From Kitasatospora phosalacinea (GTDB lineage Bacteria > Actinomycetota > Actinomycetes > Streptomycetales > Streptomycetaceae), in assembly GCF_000717185.1 (NCBI RefSeq), contig NZ_JNYE01000004.1, forward strand, positions 75,320-139,319: DNA of 64,000 nucleotides, read 5' to 3'. Of the stretch, positions 8,213 to 17,317 are shown one piece after another (the first letter of the stretch is position 1; each line of letters begins with the position of its first letter). Below the pieces are notes generated by a model. The model worked only from the letters and a program-made list of their open reading frames with translations, searched no databases and was not told the DNA's origin. The translations under genes were made by a program, and so were the position numbers.

Positions 8213-9859
8213 TCAGGCCCCCGGGAGGCGGTCGAGCAGTGCGGTGAAGTCGGTGGCGGGGGCGAGGGTGCCGAAGGCCTGGCCGCGGTCGCCGGCCAGC
8301 CGGGAGGCGCAGAAGGCGTCGGCGACGGCGGCGGGGGCGTGCCGGACCAGCAGCGAGCCCTGGAGCACCAGCGCGGCGCGTTCGATGACCCGGCGGGCGC
8401 CGAGTTGGCTGTCCGCGGTGGGGCGGAGTTCCGTGCGCAGGTCGCGCCAGGCGGCGTCGAGGCGGGGGTCGGCACCCGCGGCGAGGTCGATCTCGGCGGC
8501 GAGGGCGTCGAGCGTCTCGGGTTCGCGGGCCAGGGCGCGCTGCAGGTCGAGGGCGGTGACGTTGCCGGAGCCCTCCCAGATGCTGTTGAGCGGGGCCTCG
8601 CGGTAGAGCCGGGGCAGGCCGGAGGCCTCGTCGTAGCCGTTGCCGCCGAGGCACTCCAACGCTTCGGCGACGGCGGCGGGTTGGCGCTTGCACACCCAGT
8701 ACTTGGCGACGGCGGTGGCGATCCGCAGGAAGGCGCGTTCGGCGCCGTCGCCGTGCCGGGCGCGGTCGGCGGCTCCGGCCAGCCGCAGGGCGAGGGTGGT
8801 GGCGGCCTCGGATTCGAGCGACAGGTCGGCGAGGACGTTGCGCATCAGCGGCTGGTCGATCAGCAGGGCGCCGAAGGCGGCGCGGTGCCGGGCGTGGTGG
8901 GCGGCCTGGGCGAGGGCGGCGCGGGTGCCCGCGGCGGAGCCGAGGACGCAGTCGAGCCGGGTCATGGTGACCATCTCGATGATGGTGCGCACGCCCTTGC
9001 CCTCGGCGCCGACCAGCCAGGCCACGGTGTCGTCGAACTCGGGTTCGCTGCTGGCGTTGGCGCGGTTGCCGAGCTTGTCCTTGAGGCGCTGGATGCGGAA
9101 GGTGTTGCGCTCGCCGTCGGGCAGCACCCGCGGCACGAGGAAGCAGGACAGGCCGCCGGGCGCCTGGGCGAGGACGAGGAACAGGTCGTTCATCGGCGCG
9201 CTGGTGAACCACTTGTGGCCGCGCAGCCGCCAGCTGCCGTCGGGCTGTTCGGTCGCGGTGGTGCTGTTGGCGCGGACGTCGCTGCCGCCCTGCTTCTCGG
9301 TCATCCCCATGCCCGCGAGCAGTCCGCGCTTGCCGGTGGGGGTGCGCAGGCCGGGGTCGTAGCTGCGGCTGGTGAGCAGGGGCTCGTAGGTGGCGGCGAG
9401 TGCGGGGGCGTGGCGCAGCGCGGGGACGACGGCGTACGTCATGGAGACGGGGCAGAGGTGGCCGGGTTCCAGGGTGGTGGCGACCATGAAGCCCGCGGCG
9501 CGGGCGACGTGGGCGCCGGGGCGGGGGTCGGCCCAGGCGGCTCCGGCCAGGCCGGCGCCGACCGAGAGGTCCATCAGGTGGTGGTAGGCGGGGTGGAACT
9601 CGACCTCGTCGACGCGGTGGCCGTAGCGGTCGTGGGTGCGCAGTTCGGGTTCGTGGCGGTTGGCCTGGTCGGCCCAGTGCTGGGCCTGCTCGCTGCCGGC
9701 CAGGCGGCCGAGGCGGTGGAGTTCCTCGCGGTGCCAGCCGGCGCCCTCGCGGTCGAGGCCTTCCAGCAGGACGGCGTCCTGGGCGACGTCGTGGCCGGTC
9801 AGCGGCGGTGCCTGGTTGGTGACCCGGTGGGTGGCGGCGGTGGGGTGGCTGGCGGGCAC
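8213..9859 (-). CDS. AidB-like acyl-CoA dehydrogenase family flavoprotein
   Basis: The 548-residue protein matches the length and motifs of the AidB/isovaleryl-CoA dehydrogenase-like branch: GMGMTEKQGGSDVRAN, GHKWFTSAPMNDLFLVLAQ, KDKLGNRANASSE, LDCVLGSAAG and ECLGGNGYDE. E. coli AidB binds FAD and DNA and is tied to the alkylation response; most actinobacterial members have no proven function. GTG 9859 is preceded by GGAGG at a good distance. It follows a TetR gene on the same strand by 57 nt, so the pair is probably one transcript controlled from 10525-10600. The divergent acyl-CoA ligase suggests a link to acyl-CoA metabolism. Confidence 0.85.
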   Translation of the reverse strand: MPASHPTAATHRVTNQAPPLTGHDVAQDAVLLEGLDREGAGWHREELHRLGRLAGSEQAQHWADQANRHEPELRTHDRYGHRVDEVEFHPAYHHLMDLSVGAGLAGAAWADPRPGAHVARAAGFMVATTLEPGHLCPVSMTYAVVPALRHAPALAATYEPLLTSRSYDPGLRTPTGKRGLLAGMGMTEKQGGSDVRANSTTATEQPDGSWRLRGHKWFTSAPMNDLFLVLAQAPGGLSCFLVPRVLPDGERNTFRIQRLKDKLGNRANASSEPEFDDTVAWLVGAEGKGVRTIIEMVTMTRLDCVLGSAAGTRAALAQAAHHARHRAAFGALLIDQPLMRNVLADLSLESEAATTLALRLAGAADRARHGDGAERAFLRIATAVAKYWVCKRQPAAVAEALECLGGNGYDEASGLPRLYREAPLNSIWEGSGNVTALDLQRALAREPETLDALAAEIDLAAGADPRLDAAWRDLRTELRPTADSQLGARRVIERAALVLQGSLLVRHAPAAVADAFCASRLAGDRGQAFGTLAPATDFTALLDRLPGA

Positions 9860-9916
9860 GGGGGCCTCCGGGAGGGTGTGGGGGTTCGTACGGGAGGGGG
9901 CGGGGTTCCGGCGGTG

Positions 9917-10525
9917 TCAGGCGAGGGGGGCGCCCGCGCAGCGCAGTGCCGTGGCGGTGAGGTCGGCGAGCAGGGCCTCGGTGTCGGCGTCCTCGGGTGC
10001 GCCGAGCGGGTCGACCAGGACCTCGCCGATGGCACCGGTGAGCGCGGCGGCGGTGATCTCGCCGTTCTGGGCGGGCAGCGCGCCGGTGGCGACGCCCTCG
10101 CGGACCACCTCGGCGAACAGGGCGCGGTAGCGGCGGCGGAAGGCGAGGCGTTCGGCGCCGACGGCGGGTTCGGCGGGGGCGGCGAGCAGGGCGTGGGCGA
10201 GGCCGCGGTTCTCCAGGGCGCGGCGGGCGAACACCTCGACGCCGCGGGCGAGCCGTTCGACCGGGTCGCCGGGGCCGTGCAGGACTTCGCCGAGCACCTC
10301 CACCTCGCGTCCGGCGGCGCGCCGGAACACCTCGACGGCGAGCGCCGCCTTGGACGGGAAGTGCTGGTAGACGGAGCCGGCGGCGATCCCGGCGGCGTCG
10401 GCGACGGCCGTCACCGAGGCCTGCGACCAGCCGACCTCCGCGACGACCTCGGTGGCGCAGCCGACGAGGTGCTCCCGGGCGGCGGTGAGCCGGTGGATTT
10501 CGGCTGGGGTCTTGCGGTAGGCCAT
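9917..10525 (-). CDS. TetR-family regulator
   Basis: Regulator of 202 residues with an N-terminal TetR helix-turn-helix (ASVTAVADAAGIAAGSVYQHFPSKAALAVEVF, about residues 36-67) and a helical effector domain. It sits head-to-head with the acyl-CoA ligase gene and upstream of the AidB-like gene, so it probably represses both from the shared intergenic region, where a 16-nt palindrome lies 7 nt before its start codon. The effector is unknown; fatty acyl-CoA is a guess from the neighbours. Confidence 0.85.
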   Translation of the reverse strand: MAYRKTPAEIHRLTAAREHLVGCATEVVAEVGWSQASVTAVADAAGIAAGSVYQHFPSKAALAVEVFRRAAGREVEVLGEVLHGPGDPVERLARGVEVFARRALENRGLAHALLAAPAEPAVGAERLAFRRRYRALFAEVVREGVATGALPAQNGEITAAALTGAIGEVLVDPLGAPEDADTEALLADLTATALRCAGAPLA

Positions 10526-10532
10526 GAAAGAA

Positions 10533-10548
10533 GTGAACCATCATTCAC
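10533..10548. promoter_or_regulatory. Candidate TetR operator
   Basis: GTGAACCATCATTCAC is an imperfect palindrome with arms GTGAA/TTCAC. It is AT-rich against the local background and sits between the divergent TetR and acyl-CoA ligase genes. Position and symmetry suggest autoregulation by the TetR protein. Confidence 0.6.
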
Positions 10549-10599
10549 AGCTTCCCGCCAAGGGCCCGCCCCACCGGCCCGGCACGTCAGGAGAACGTG

Positions 10600-12135
10600 A
10601 TGCACCTCAGTGCCCTGTTGGACGGCGCCGTTCGCTCGGGCCGCGACCAGGAGGCCGTCGTCTACCGCGAACAGCGCTGGACGTACGGCGAGTTCGCCGC
10701 GGCCGCCCGGCGCGCCGCGACCGTGCTGCACGACGCCGGGGTGCGCCCCGGCGACCGGGTCGCGGTGATGACGCTCAACACCCCGGCGTTCCTGTTCGCC
10801 GCCTTCGGGGCCTGGTACGCGGGCGCGGTGCTGGTGCCGGTCAACCACAAGCTGCAGACCGCCGAGGTGGCCCGCCAACTCGCCCACTGCGGGGCCCGGT
10901 TGGTCATCGTGGACGCCGAGGTCGGCGAGCGCGCCACCGGCGCCGACCCGGGCGTCCGCCGGCTGGTCAGCCACCCCGACGCGGCCCCGGAGCAGCGCCC
11001 CGCCGACTCCTTCGAGTCCCTGGTGGCCGCCGCCGAACCCTGGAGCGGCGAGCCGGGCCCGGACACCGACACCGCCCAGGTCCTCTACACCTCCGGCACC
11101 TCCGGCGCCCCCAAGGGCTGCGTGCACACCCACCGCGGCATCGCCCTGACCGCCACCTACACCGCCGCCGCGATCCCGCTGCGCCGCGACGAGCGCTTCC
11201 TGGTCTGCATGCCGATCTGGCACGCCTCCCCGCTCAACAACTGGACCCTGGGCACCCTGCTGCTGGGCGCCACGGTGGTGCTCCAGCGCGAGTACGAGCC
11301 GCGCGGCATGCTGGAGGCGATCCAGCGCGAACGCGTCACCGCCCTGTTCGGCGCCCCGATCGCCCTGCTCGCGCCCCTGCAGGCCGTCCCGGACCTCGCC
11401 TCGTACGACCTGTCCTCCGTCCGCTCCTGGATCTACGGGGCCGGGCCGCTGGACGCCGACAGCGCGCGCCGCCTGATGGCCGCGTACGGCTCCGACCAGT
11501 TCCACCAGGTGTACGGGATGAGCGAGACCGGCCCGGTCGGGGCCTCGCTCTCCCCCGCCGAGCAGGTCGCCAAGGCCGGGGCGATCGGACGCGGCGGCAT
11601 GCCCGGCGTCGACCTGCGGGTGGTCCGCCCGGACGGGAGCGACGCCGGGGCCGGGGAGAGCGGCGAGATCTGGCTGCGCTCGGACACCCGGATGGTCGGC
11701 TACCTGGACGACCCGGCCGCCACCGCCGAGGCGTTCGCGGGCGACTGGTACCGCAGCGGCGACCTCGGGCGGGTCGACGCGGACGGGTTCGTCACCGTCG
11801 TCGACCGGATCAAGGACGTGATCATCACCGGCGGCGAGAACGTCGCCTCCCAGGAGGTCGAGGGCGCCCTGCGCGGCCACCCCGACGTCCTGGACGTCGC
11901 CGTGGTCGGCCGGCCGCACCCGCAGTGGGGCGAGACCGTGGTCGCCGTCGTGGTCGCCCGGGACGGCTCCGCCCTGGACACCGCGGCGATGCGGGCCTGG
12001 CTGGAACCGCGGATCGCCCGCTACAAGGTCCCGCGCGAACTGGTGCTGCGCGACCAGCTGCCGCGCACCCCCTCCGGGAAGGTCACCAAGCACGTGCTGC
12101 GCGCCGAACTGACCGCCCCCGGCGCCCGGGCCTGA
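10600..12135 (+). CDS. Acyl-CoA ligase / AMP-forming synthetase
   Basis: ANL-superfamily enzyme of 511 residues. It carries the ATP-binding loop YTSGTSGAPKG (about residue 165), YGMSETGP, the hinge region YRSGDLGRVDADGF followed by VDRIKDVIITGGENV, and the C-terminal catalytic Lys in PRTPSGKVTKHVL. It adenylates a carboxylic acid and forms the CoA thioester; the chain-length preference cannot be read. ATG 10600 fits the AGGAG at 10588 better than the adjacent GTG 10597. It is divergent from the TetR/AidB pair and followed closely by another TetR gene. Confidence 0.87.
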   Translation: MHLSALLDGAVRSGRDQEAVVYREQRWTYGEFAAAARRAATVLHDAGVRPGDRVAVMTLNTPAFLFAAFGAWYAGAVLVPVNHKLQTAEVARQLAHCGARLVIVDAEVGERATGADPGVRRLVSHPDAAPEQRPADSFESLVAAAEPWSGEPGPDTDTAQVLYTSGTSGAPKGCVHTHRGIALTATYTAAAIPLRRDERFLVCMPIWHASPLNNWTLGTLLLGATVVLQREYEPRGMLEAIQRERVTALFGAPIALLAPLQAVPDLASYDLSSVRSWIYGAGPLDADSARRLMAAYGSDQFHQVYGMSETGPVGASLSPAEQVAKAGAIGRGGMPGVDLRVVRPDGSDAGAGESGEIWLRSDTRMVGYLDDPAATAEAFAGDWYRSGDLGRVDADGFVTVVDRIKDVIITGGENVASQEVEGALRGHPDVLDVAVVGRPHPQWGETVVAVVVARDGSALDTAAMRAWLEPRIARYKVPRELVLRDQLPRTPSGKVTKHVLRAELTAPGARA

Positions 12136-12145
12136 ACCGCTTGGC

Positions 12146-12151
12146 TAAGGT
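12146..12151 (+). promoter_or_regulatory. -10 box of a leaderless transcript
   Basis: TAAGGT ends 7 nt before the ATG of the downstream TetR gene and there is no ribosome site in between. This is the classic actinobacterial leaderless arrangement. Confidence 0.6.
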
Positions 12152-12158
12152 CGGCCGC

Positions 12159-12752
12159 ATGGTCGAGGAGCGGATGCGCAGGGGCCCGGGGCGGCCGAGG
12201 CAGGAGCACGTCACCGCCTCGGTGCTCGACGCCGTGGTGGAGCTGGTCGCCGAGCACGGCATGGGCGCCCTCACCATGGACGCCGTCGCCGCCCGGGCCG
12301 GCGTCGGCAAACCCGCCATCTACCGGCGCTGGCCCACCAAGCAGGACCTGCTCATCGCCGCCGCCGAGTCGCGGATCGGCCCGCTCGCCGTCCCCGACAC
12401 GGGCGACTTCCGCACCGAGCTGCGCGCCGTCCTGACCGCCCGGATGAACGCCTACCGGCAGCCCGGCGTCAACCGGCTGCTCGCCGGGGTGATCGGCTCC
12501 GCCGCCGAGGCGGGCGCCGAGCCCGGCGCCTACCAGGCGTACACGGCCCGGGTGATGGGCGAGACCCGGCACCTGCTGGAACGCGGCGCGGCCCGCGGCG
12601 ACGTCCGCCCCGACGTCGACCTCGGGGCCGCGGCGACCCTGGTGGCGGCCGCGCTGGTGTTCCGGATGGTCGCCGAGCAGCAGCTGCCCGACGAGCAGCT
12701 GGTCGAGTCGGTGGTGGAGCTGATCGCCCGGGCAGTCGCCACCGCCCCGTGA
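12159..12752 (+). CDS. TetR-family regulator
   Basis: Protein of 197 residues. The N-terminal arm is rich in Arg/Gly (RRGPGRPRQ), typical for TetR proteins that touch the minor groove. The HTH is MDAVAARAGVGKPAIYRRWPTKQDLLIAA (about 38-66), the C-terminal part helical. Translation most likely begins leaderless at ATG 12159, so this gene is transcribed on its own although it follows the acyl-CoA ligase by only 23 nt. A strong terminator lies about 100 nt downstream. The ligand is unknown. Confidence 0.85.
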   Translation: MVEERMRRGPGRPRQEHVTASVLDAVVELVAEHGMGALTMDAVAARAGVGKPAIYRRWPTKQDLLIAAAESRIGPLAVPDTGDFRTELRAVLTARMNAYRQPGVNRLLAGVIGSAAEAGAEPGAYQAYTARVMGETRHLLERGAARGDVRPDVDLGAAATLVAAALVFRMVAEQQLPDEQLVESVVELIARAVATAP

Positions 12753-12848
12753 ACCGACGCCATGAACCGGCGCCCCCGCACCGCACCCGGGCCGAGCCCG
12801 GGCCGAGCCCGCGCTGACCTGCACTGACCCGCGCTGACCTGCGCTTTC

Positions 12849-12889
12849 GAGCGGCGCACCGACGAGGCGAACCCGTCGGTGCGCCGCTC
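12849..12889 (+). terminator. Strong hairpin after the second TetR gene
   Basis: Perfect 16-bp stem (12849-12864 with 12874-12889) and 9-nt loop. The stretch before it (12775-12845) contains short reiterated GCTGACCTG and GGGCCGAGCCC units with no coding signal. Confidence 0.8.
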
Positions 12890-12970
12890 CGGCATGCCCG
12901 CGTCCGGTGCGCGCGGCCCTGATCCCGCGTCAGAAACACGTCCGTCCCGAACCCTTGCCCCGGCCCGCCC

Positions 12971-13000
12971 GAATATCGATACTTCCGGTTACGTAATCAG
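12971..13000 (+). promoter_or_regulatory. AT-rich promoter/operator region of the dioxygenase operon
   Basis: An AT-rich island in a GC-rich background holds two perfect palindromes, ATCGAT and TTACGTAA (12989-12996), 29 nt before the dioxygenase start. TTACGTAA flanked by GG and TC looks like a regulator half-site pair; the regulator is not identified. GGGAGGA just before ATG 13025 is the ribosome site. Confidence 0.45.
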
Positions 13001-13024
13001 CGTCCACTGCTGGGAGGAACCCGC

Positions 13025-13960
13025 ATGCACGCCGTCGCGACCACCCCCGTCGCCCACCCCCGCCCCGTCCTGGACAAGCCCCTGATGCACTACGGGAGCC
13101 GCGTCCTGGACCGCCTCGCCCCCGGGGCCGAACCGTCCCGCCACGAGCTGCTGGAGGTCCGGCCGCTCACCCCGCACTTCGGCGCCGTCCTCGGCGGCGT
13201 CGACCTGACCCGGCCGATCGGCGAGGCGCTCGCCGAGGAGCTGCGGCGGGCCCTGGCCGAGTGGAAGGTGGTGTTCTTCCGCGGCCAGCACGGCTTCACC
13301 GCCGAGCACCAGCTCGCCCTGTCCGCCGTCTGGGGCCCGCCCGAACCCAACCCGTTCTTCCCGAGGACCGGCACCGCGGGCGTCTCCCGCCTCGCCAAGG
13401 ACGCCAAGGCCGCGGGCAACAAGAACATCTGGCACAGCGACCACTCCTTCATGGTCAACCCGGCCCTCGGATCGGTGCTGCGCGCCGTCGAGGTCCCGGC
13501 CGCGGGCGGCGACACCATGTGGGCCGACATGGCCGCCGCGTACGACAACCTCCCCGCCGACCTGAAGGAGCGCATCGACGGCCTCACCGCCGTCCACGAC
13601 TGGCTGCCGAGCTGGGGCGCCCTGATGAACGAGGAGCAGCAGGCCGCCTTCCGCCTGCAGTGGCCGCAGGTCGAGCACCCCGTGGTGGTCCGCCACCCGC
13701 GCACCGGGCGCCGCACCCTGTACGTCAACGAGCCGTTCACCACCCGCATCGTCGGGCTCTCCGCGGAGGAGAACCGCGAACTCCTCGACCTGCTGGTGCT
13801 CCAGGCCCGCATCCCCGAGTACCAGGTCCGCTTCCACTGGGAGCCCGACTCGATCGCGGTCTGGGACAACATCGCCACCCAGCACTACGCGATCAACGAC
13901 TACTTCCCGCAGCGCCGCGTGATGGAGCGGATCGCCATCGCCGGGGTCCCGCTCTCCTGA
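13025..13960 (+). CDS. TauD/TfdA-family Fe(II)/2-oxoglutarate dioxygenase
   Basis: The 311-residue protein has the TauD fold signatures: HFGAVLGGVDLTRPI near residue 50, FFRGQ, the iron ligands His and Asp in WHSDHSF (about residue 140), the distal His in IATQHYAINDY and the 2-oxoglutarate-binding Arg in RRVMERIAIAG. It couples 2-oxoglutarate decarboxylation to hydroxylation of a small substrate; sulfonates, phenoxy acids and sulfate esters are known for the family. An MFS transporter and an aldehyde dehydrogenase follow on the same strand, which suggests import of a compound, oxidative cleavage to an aldehyde and oxidation of the aldehyde. The substrate is unknown. Confidence 0.85.
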   Translation: MHAVATTPVAHPRPVLDKPLMHYGSRVLDRLAPGAEPSRHELLEVRPLTPHFGAVLGGVDLTRPIGEALAEELRRALAEWKVVFFRGQHGFTAEHQLALSAVWGPPEPNPFFPRTGTAGVSRLAKDAKAAGNKNIWHSDHSFMVNPALGSVLRAVEVPAAGGDTMWADMAAAYDNLPADLKERIDGLTAVHDWLPSWGALMNEEQQAAFRLQWPQVEHPVVVRHPRTGRRTLYVNEPFTTRIVGLSAEENRELLDLLVLQARIPEYQVRFHWEPDSIAVWDNIATQHYAINDYFPQRRVMERIAIAGVPLS

Positions 13961-14016
13961 CCCCGCCGGGCCCGTGCGCACCCGGCGGAGCGCACGGCCC
14001 CCACCCCTTCCGCCTC

Positions 14017-14087
14017 CCCGAGGCACTCCCTCCCCTCCCCGAGGCGCCCCGAGGCACCCTCTTCCCGAGGCCCCCCTTTCCCGAGGC
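14017..14087. repeat. Five copies of CCCGAGGC between operon genes
   Basis: CCCGAGGC occurs at 14017, 14038, 14048, 14064 and 14080 in the pyrimidine-rich spacer between the dioxygenase and transporter genes. Spacing is irregular (21, 10, 16 and 16 nt). No coding signal. Confidence 0.7.
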
Positions 14088-14113
14088 ACCCCCTCCCTCC
14101 CCCAGGAGCCCCC

Positions 14114-15433
14114 ATGGCCGAGGTGTCCACCGCTTCCCCGCGCCCCGCCCGGTCCGCACCGGCCACCGGCGGCAGCGGCGTCCGCGCCTGGACGGTGACC
14201 GCGCTGCTGGTCGCCCTGATGATGGTCAACTTCGCGGACAAGTCCGTCCTGGGCCTGGCCGCCGACGAGATCCGCGCCGACCTGCACCTGAGCGCCACCC
14301 AGTTCGGCCTGGCCAACGGCGCGTTCTTCCTGCTGTTCTCGGCGGCCGCCGCGGTCGTCGGCCTGGCCGCCGACCGCCTGTCGCCCAAGGTGCTGCTGCT
14401 GGTGATGGCCGTCCTGTGGTCGGTGGCCCAGGTCCCGGCCGCGATCGGCGGCGGCCTCGCGGTCCTGGTCACCTCGCGCGTCCTGCTGGGCGCCGCCGAG
14501 GGGCCCGCCTTCCCGGTCGCCCAGCACGCCGCCCTCGCCTGGTTCCCGGACCACCGGCGCAACCTGCCCGGCGCGCTGGTCACCCTCGGCGTCACCCTCG
14601 GCGTGATCGTCTCCGCGCCCACCCTGTCCTGGGTCATCCAGCACCACGGCTGGCGGACCGCCCTGTGGGCCCTGGCCGCGGTGGGCCTGGTGTGGGCCGC
14701 CGCGTGGAAGGCCCTGGGCGCCGACGGCCGACACGCGGTCGAGGCCCCGGCCGCCACCGCCTCCCCCACCGCTCACGCCGCCGCTCCCGCCGCCGCTCCC
14801 GCCGTGCCGTACCGACGGATCTTCCGCACCCGGACCTGGATCGGCGCCACCCTCGCCTACTTCACCAGCTACTGGACGGTCGCCCTGATGCTGGTGTGGC
14901 TGCCCTCCTACCTGCGCAACGCCCTCGGCTACTCCGCCGACCGGGCCGGCACCGTGGTCGCCGCCCCCTGGGCCGTCGGCGCCCTCGTGCTGCTGGCCCA
15001 GGCCGCGGTCACCGCCCGCCTGATGCGGCGCGGCGTCAGCAGCCGCCGCGCCCGCGGCTGGGTCGGCGGCGTGCTGCTCGCCGTCGGCGCCGCGTGCTGC
15101 CTGGCCGTGCCGCTCGCCGACGGGCAGGGCGCGCGGACGGTGCTGGTCGCCCTCGGCTTCGGCTTCGGCGGCTCGTACGCGACCGTCGCCGCCACCACCG
15201 TCGCCGAACTCGCCCCGCCCGCCCGCAGCGGCGGCTCCCTCGGCGTGATGAACGCGACGGTGACGGCCGCCGGACTCGCCGCCCCCGCCCTGGTCGGCGC
15301 CCTGGTCGACGCCCGGGGGACGGCCGGCTACCAGCACGCCGTCCTGGTCTCCGGCCTGCTGCTGGCCGTGGGCGCGGTCGCGTCCTTCCTGCTCGTCGAC
15401 CCGGCCCGGGACACCGCCCGGCTCGCCGCCTGA
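14114..15433 (+). CDS. MFS transporter
   Basis: Twelve-helix major facilitator of 439 residues resembling the anion:cation symporter (ACS) branch: NFADKSVLGLAADEIRADL near the N-terminus, DRLSPKVLLLVMA after helix 2, and LGAAEGPAFPVAQHAALAWFP in helix 4-5. A low-complexity Ala/Pro linker (about 210-230) separates the halves. ACS members move organic acids and anions. It lies between the TauD-like dioxygenase and an aldehyde dehydrogenase and probably imports their substrate. ATG 14114 follows CAGGAG. Confidence 0.85.
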   Translation: MAEVSTASPRPARSAPATGGSGVRAWTVTALLVALMMVNFADKSVLGLAADEIRADLHLSATQFGLANGAFFLLFSAAAAVVGLAADRLSPKVLLLVMAVLWSVAQVPAAIGGGLAVLVTSRVLLGAAEGPAFPVAQHAALAWFPDHRRNLPGALVTLGVTLGVIVSAPTLSWVIQHHGWRTALWALAAVGLVWAAAWKALGADGRHAVEAPAATASPTAHAAAPAAAPAVPYRRIFRTRTWIGATLAYFTSYWTVALMLVWLPSYLRNALGYSADRAGTVVAAPWAVGALVLLAQAAVTARLMRRGVSSRRARGWVGGVLLAVGAACCLAVPLADGQGARTVLVALGFGFGGSYATVAATTVAELAPPARSGGSLGVMNATVTAAGLAAPALVGALVDARGTAGYQHAVLVSGLLLAVGAVASFLLVDPARDTARLAA

Positions 15434-15465
15434 CCGCCCGTCCCGCCCTGAGGAGCCCGCCCCCG

Positions 15466-17181
15466 ATGAACGCACAGCCCGACCGCACCCCTGCCTCCGC
15501 CCCGAGTACCGATCACCTCGACCGGGCCGTCGCCGAACTGCGCGCGCACGCCGCGTCCTGGACGGCCACCCCGCTGGCCGAACGGATCGGCCTGCTCGAA
15601 CGGATGCTCCCCCGGATCGCCGGACGGGCCGAGGCCATGGTCGCCGACTCCGCCCGCGCCAAGGGCTACCCCGCCGACTCCCCCTGGGCCGCCGAGGACT
15701 GGGTCACCGCGCCCTGGGCCCTGGCCCAGACCGTCCGCGCCCACCTGCACGTCCTGCGCCGCCTGGCCCGCGGCGACGGCCCGGTGCCCGCCTCGGCCGT
15801 CCGCGAACGGGACGGGCGGGCCTTCGTCGACGTCTTCCCCGCCACCCTCTCCGACCGCCTGCTGCTGAACGGCTTCAGCGCCCGGGTGTGGACCCTCCCC
15901 GGCACCACCCGCGCCCGGGTGCTGGAACGCGCCGCCGGCGAGTACCGCGGCCGGGCCGGACGCCCCGCGGTCGCCCTGGTCCTCGGCGCGGGCAACGTCC
16001 CGGCGATCACCCCGCTCGACGTCCTGCACAAGCTGTACGCGGAGGGGCAGGTCGTCCTCGCGAAGATGAACCCCGTCAACGCCTACCTGCGCCCGCACTT
16101 CGAGGAGGTGTTCCGCGAGTTCGTCGACCGCGGCTGGGTCCGGTACGTCGACGGCGGCGCCGCCGAGGGCGCCCACCTCACCGCCCACGCCGGCATCGAC
16201 ACCGTCCACGTCACCGGCAGCGAACGCACCCACGACGCCATCGTCTGGGGCACCGACGACCGGGCCGAGCACCGCCGCCGCACGGACACCCCGCGCATCG
16301 ACAAGCCCGTCACCAGCGAACTCGGCGGCATCAGCCCGTGCATCGTCGTCCCCGGGCCGTGGAGCGCCGCGGACTTCCGCTACCAGGCCGAGCACATCGC
16401 CACCAGCAAGCTCAACAACTCCGGCCACAACTGCGTCGCCACCCAGGTCCTGCTGGTCCCCCGCGACTGGGACGGCACCGAACGGCTGCTCGCCGAGGTC
16501 CGCCGCGTCCTGCGCGAACTCCCGCCCCGCACCGACTACTACCCCGGCGCCGCCGACCGCCTCGCCACCGTCGCCCGCGCCCACCCCGACGCCGACCGCA
16601 CCCGCCCCCTCGTCCCCGACGTCACCGACCCCACGGACCCGCTGCTCACCGACGAGGTGTTCGCCAGCGCCCTCGGCGTGGTCCGGCTGCCCGGTGCCGA
16701 TCCCGCCGAATTCCTCACCGCCGCCGTCGAGTTCGCCAACGACCGGCTCCCCGGCACCCTCGGCGCCACCCTCCTCGTCCACCCCCGCACCGAACGCACC
16801 CACCGCACCGCCGTCGACACCGCCGTCGCCGACCTCCGCTACGGCACCCTCGGCGTCAACTGCTGGTCCGCCTTCGGCTTCCTCCTCGGCTACACCCCCT
16901 GGGGCGCCCACCCCGGCCACACCCGCCGGAACATCGGCAGCGGCACCGGCTTCGTCCACAACGCCTTCCTCCTGGAGGACGTCGAGAAGACCGTCCTGCG
17001 CGCCCCCTTCGCCCCCACCCCCCGCGGCCTGCTCACCGGCTCCCCCTCCCTCTCCCCCCGCCCGCCCTACTACGCCACCAACCGCACCGCCCTCACCACC
17101 ATGCGCCGCCTCACCACCCACACCACCACCCCCAGCCCCACCCGCCTCCCGGGCATCTTCCTCTCCGCCCTCCGCGGCTGA
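15466..17181 (+). CDS. Aldehyde dehydrogenase family protein, unusually long
   Basis: ALDH-superfamily protein of 571 residues, longer than the usual 480-500. It has the general-base Glu in SELGG (E285), the catalytic Cys in NNSGHNCVATQ (C323), LGAGNVPAITPLDVLHK in the cofactor domain and VHVTGSERTHD where the nicotinamide-binding Gly lies. The last 60 residues are rich in Thr, Pro and Ser and seem specific to this subgroup. It oxidises an aldehyde to an acid (or acyl-CoA), probably the product of the upstream dioxygenase. The start at ATG 15466 follows GAGGAG. It is the last gene of the operon. Confidence 0.8.
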   Translation: MNAQPDRTPASAPSTDHLDRAVAELRAHAASWTATPLAERIGLLERMLPRIAGRAEAMVADSARAKGYPADSPWAAEDWVTAPWALAQTVRAHLHVLRRLARGDGPVPASAVRERDGRAFVDVFPATLSDRLLLNGFSARVWTLPGTTRARVLERAAGEYRGRAGRPAVALVLGAGNVPAITPLDVLHKLYAEGQVVLAKMNPVNAYLRPHFEEVFREFVDRGWVRYVDGGAAEGAHLTAHAGIDTVHVTGSERTHDAIVWGTDDRAEHRRRTDTPRIDKPVTSELGGISPCIVVPGPWSAADFRYQAEHIATSKLNNSGHNCVATQVLLVPRDWDGTERLLAEVRRVLRELPPRTDYYPGAADRLATVARAHPDADRTRPLVPDVTDPTDPLLTDEVFASALGVVRLPGADPAEFLTAAVEFANDRLPGTLGATLLVHPRTERTHRTAVDTAVADLRYGTLGVNCWSAFGFLLGYTPWGAHPGHTRRNIGSGTGFVHNAFLLEDVEKTVLRAPFAPTPRGLLTGSPSLSPRPPYYATNRTALTTMRRLTTHTTTPSPTRLPGIFLSALRG

Positions 17182-17317
17182 CGCACCGCCGGTTCCACCC
17201 CGCCCGGCTGTCCGCGGCATCGTCACAGTCTGGGAACGGGCCGGCGCGGCCCCCTGTCGCGGGGGTGCGGGGGCTGTCACAGTGGGCCGGTCGCGGGGCC
17301 GCGGGGGCCCGGCAGGA

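Noticed and set aside
8339..10600. Very long open frames on the strand opposite to the flavoprotein and TetR genes
   Set aside because: They are GC-bias shadows: composition is dominated by Gly, Ala, Val and Arg, no domain is seen, and they cover two well-supported genes.
8213..17181. Possible secondary-metabolite gene cluster (acyl-CoA ligase, dioxygenase, MFS, regulators)
   Set aside because: No polyketide synthase, peptide synthetase, terpene cyclase or carrier protein; terminators split the stretch into separate catabolic-looking units.
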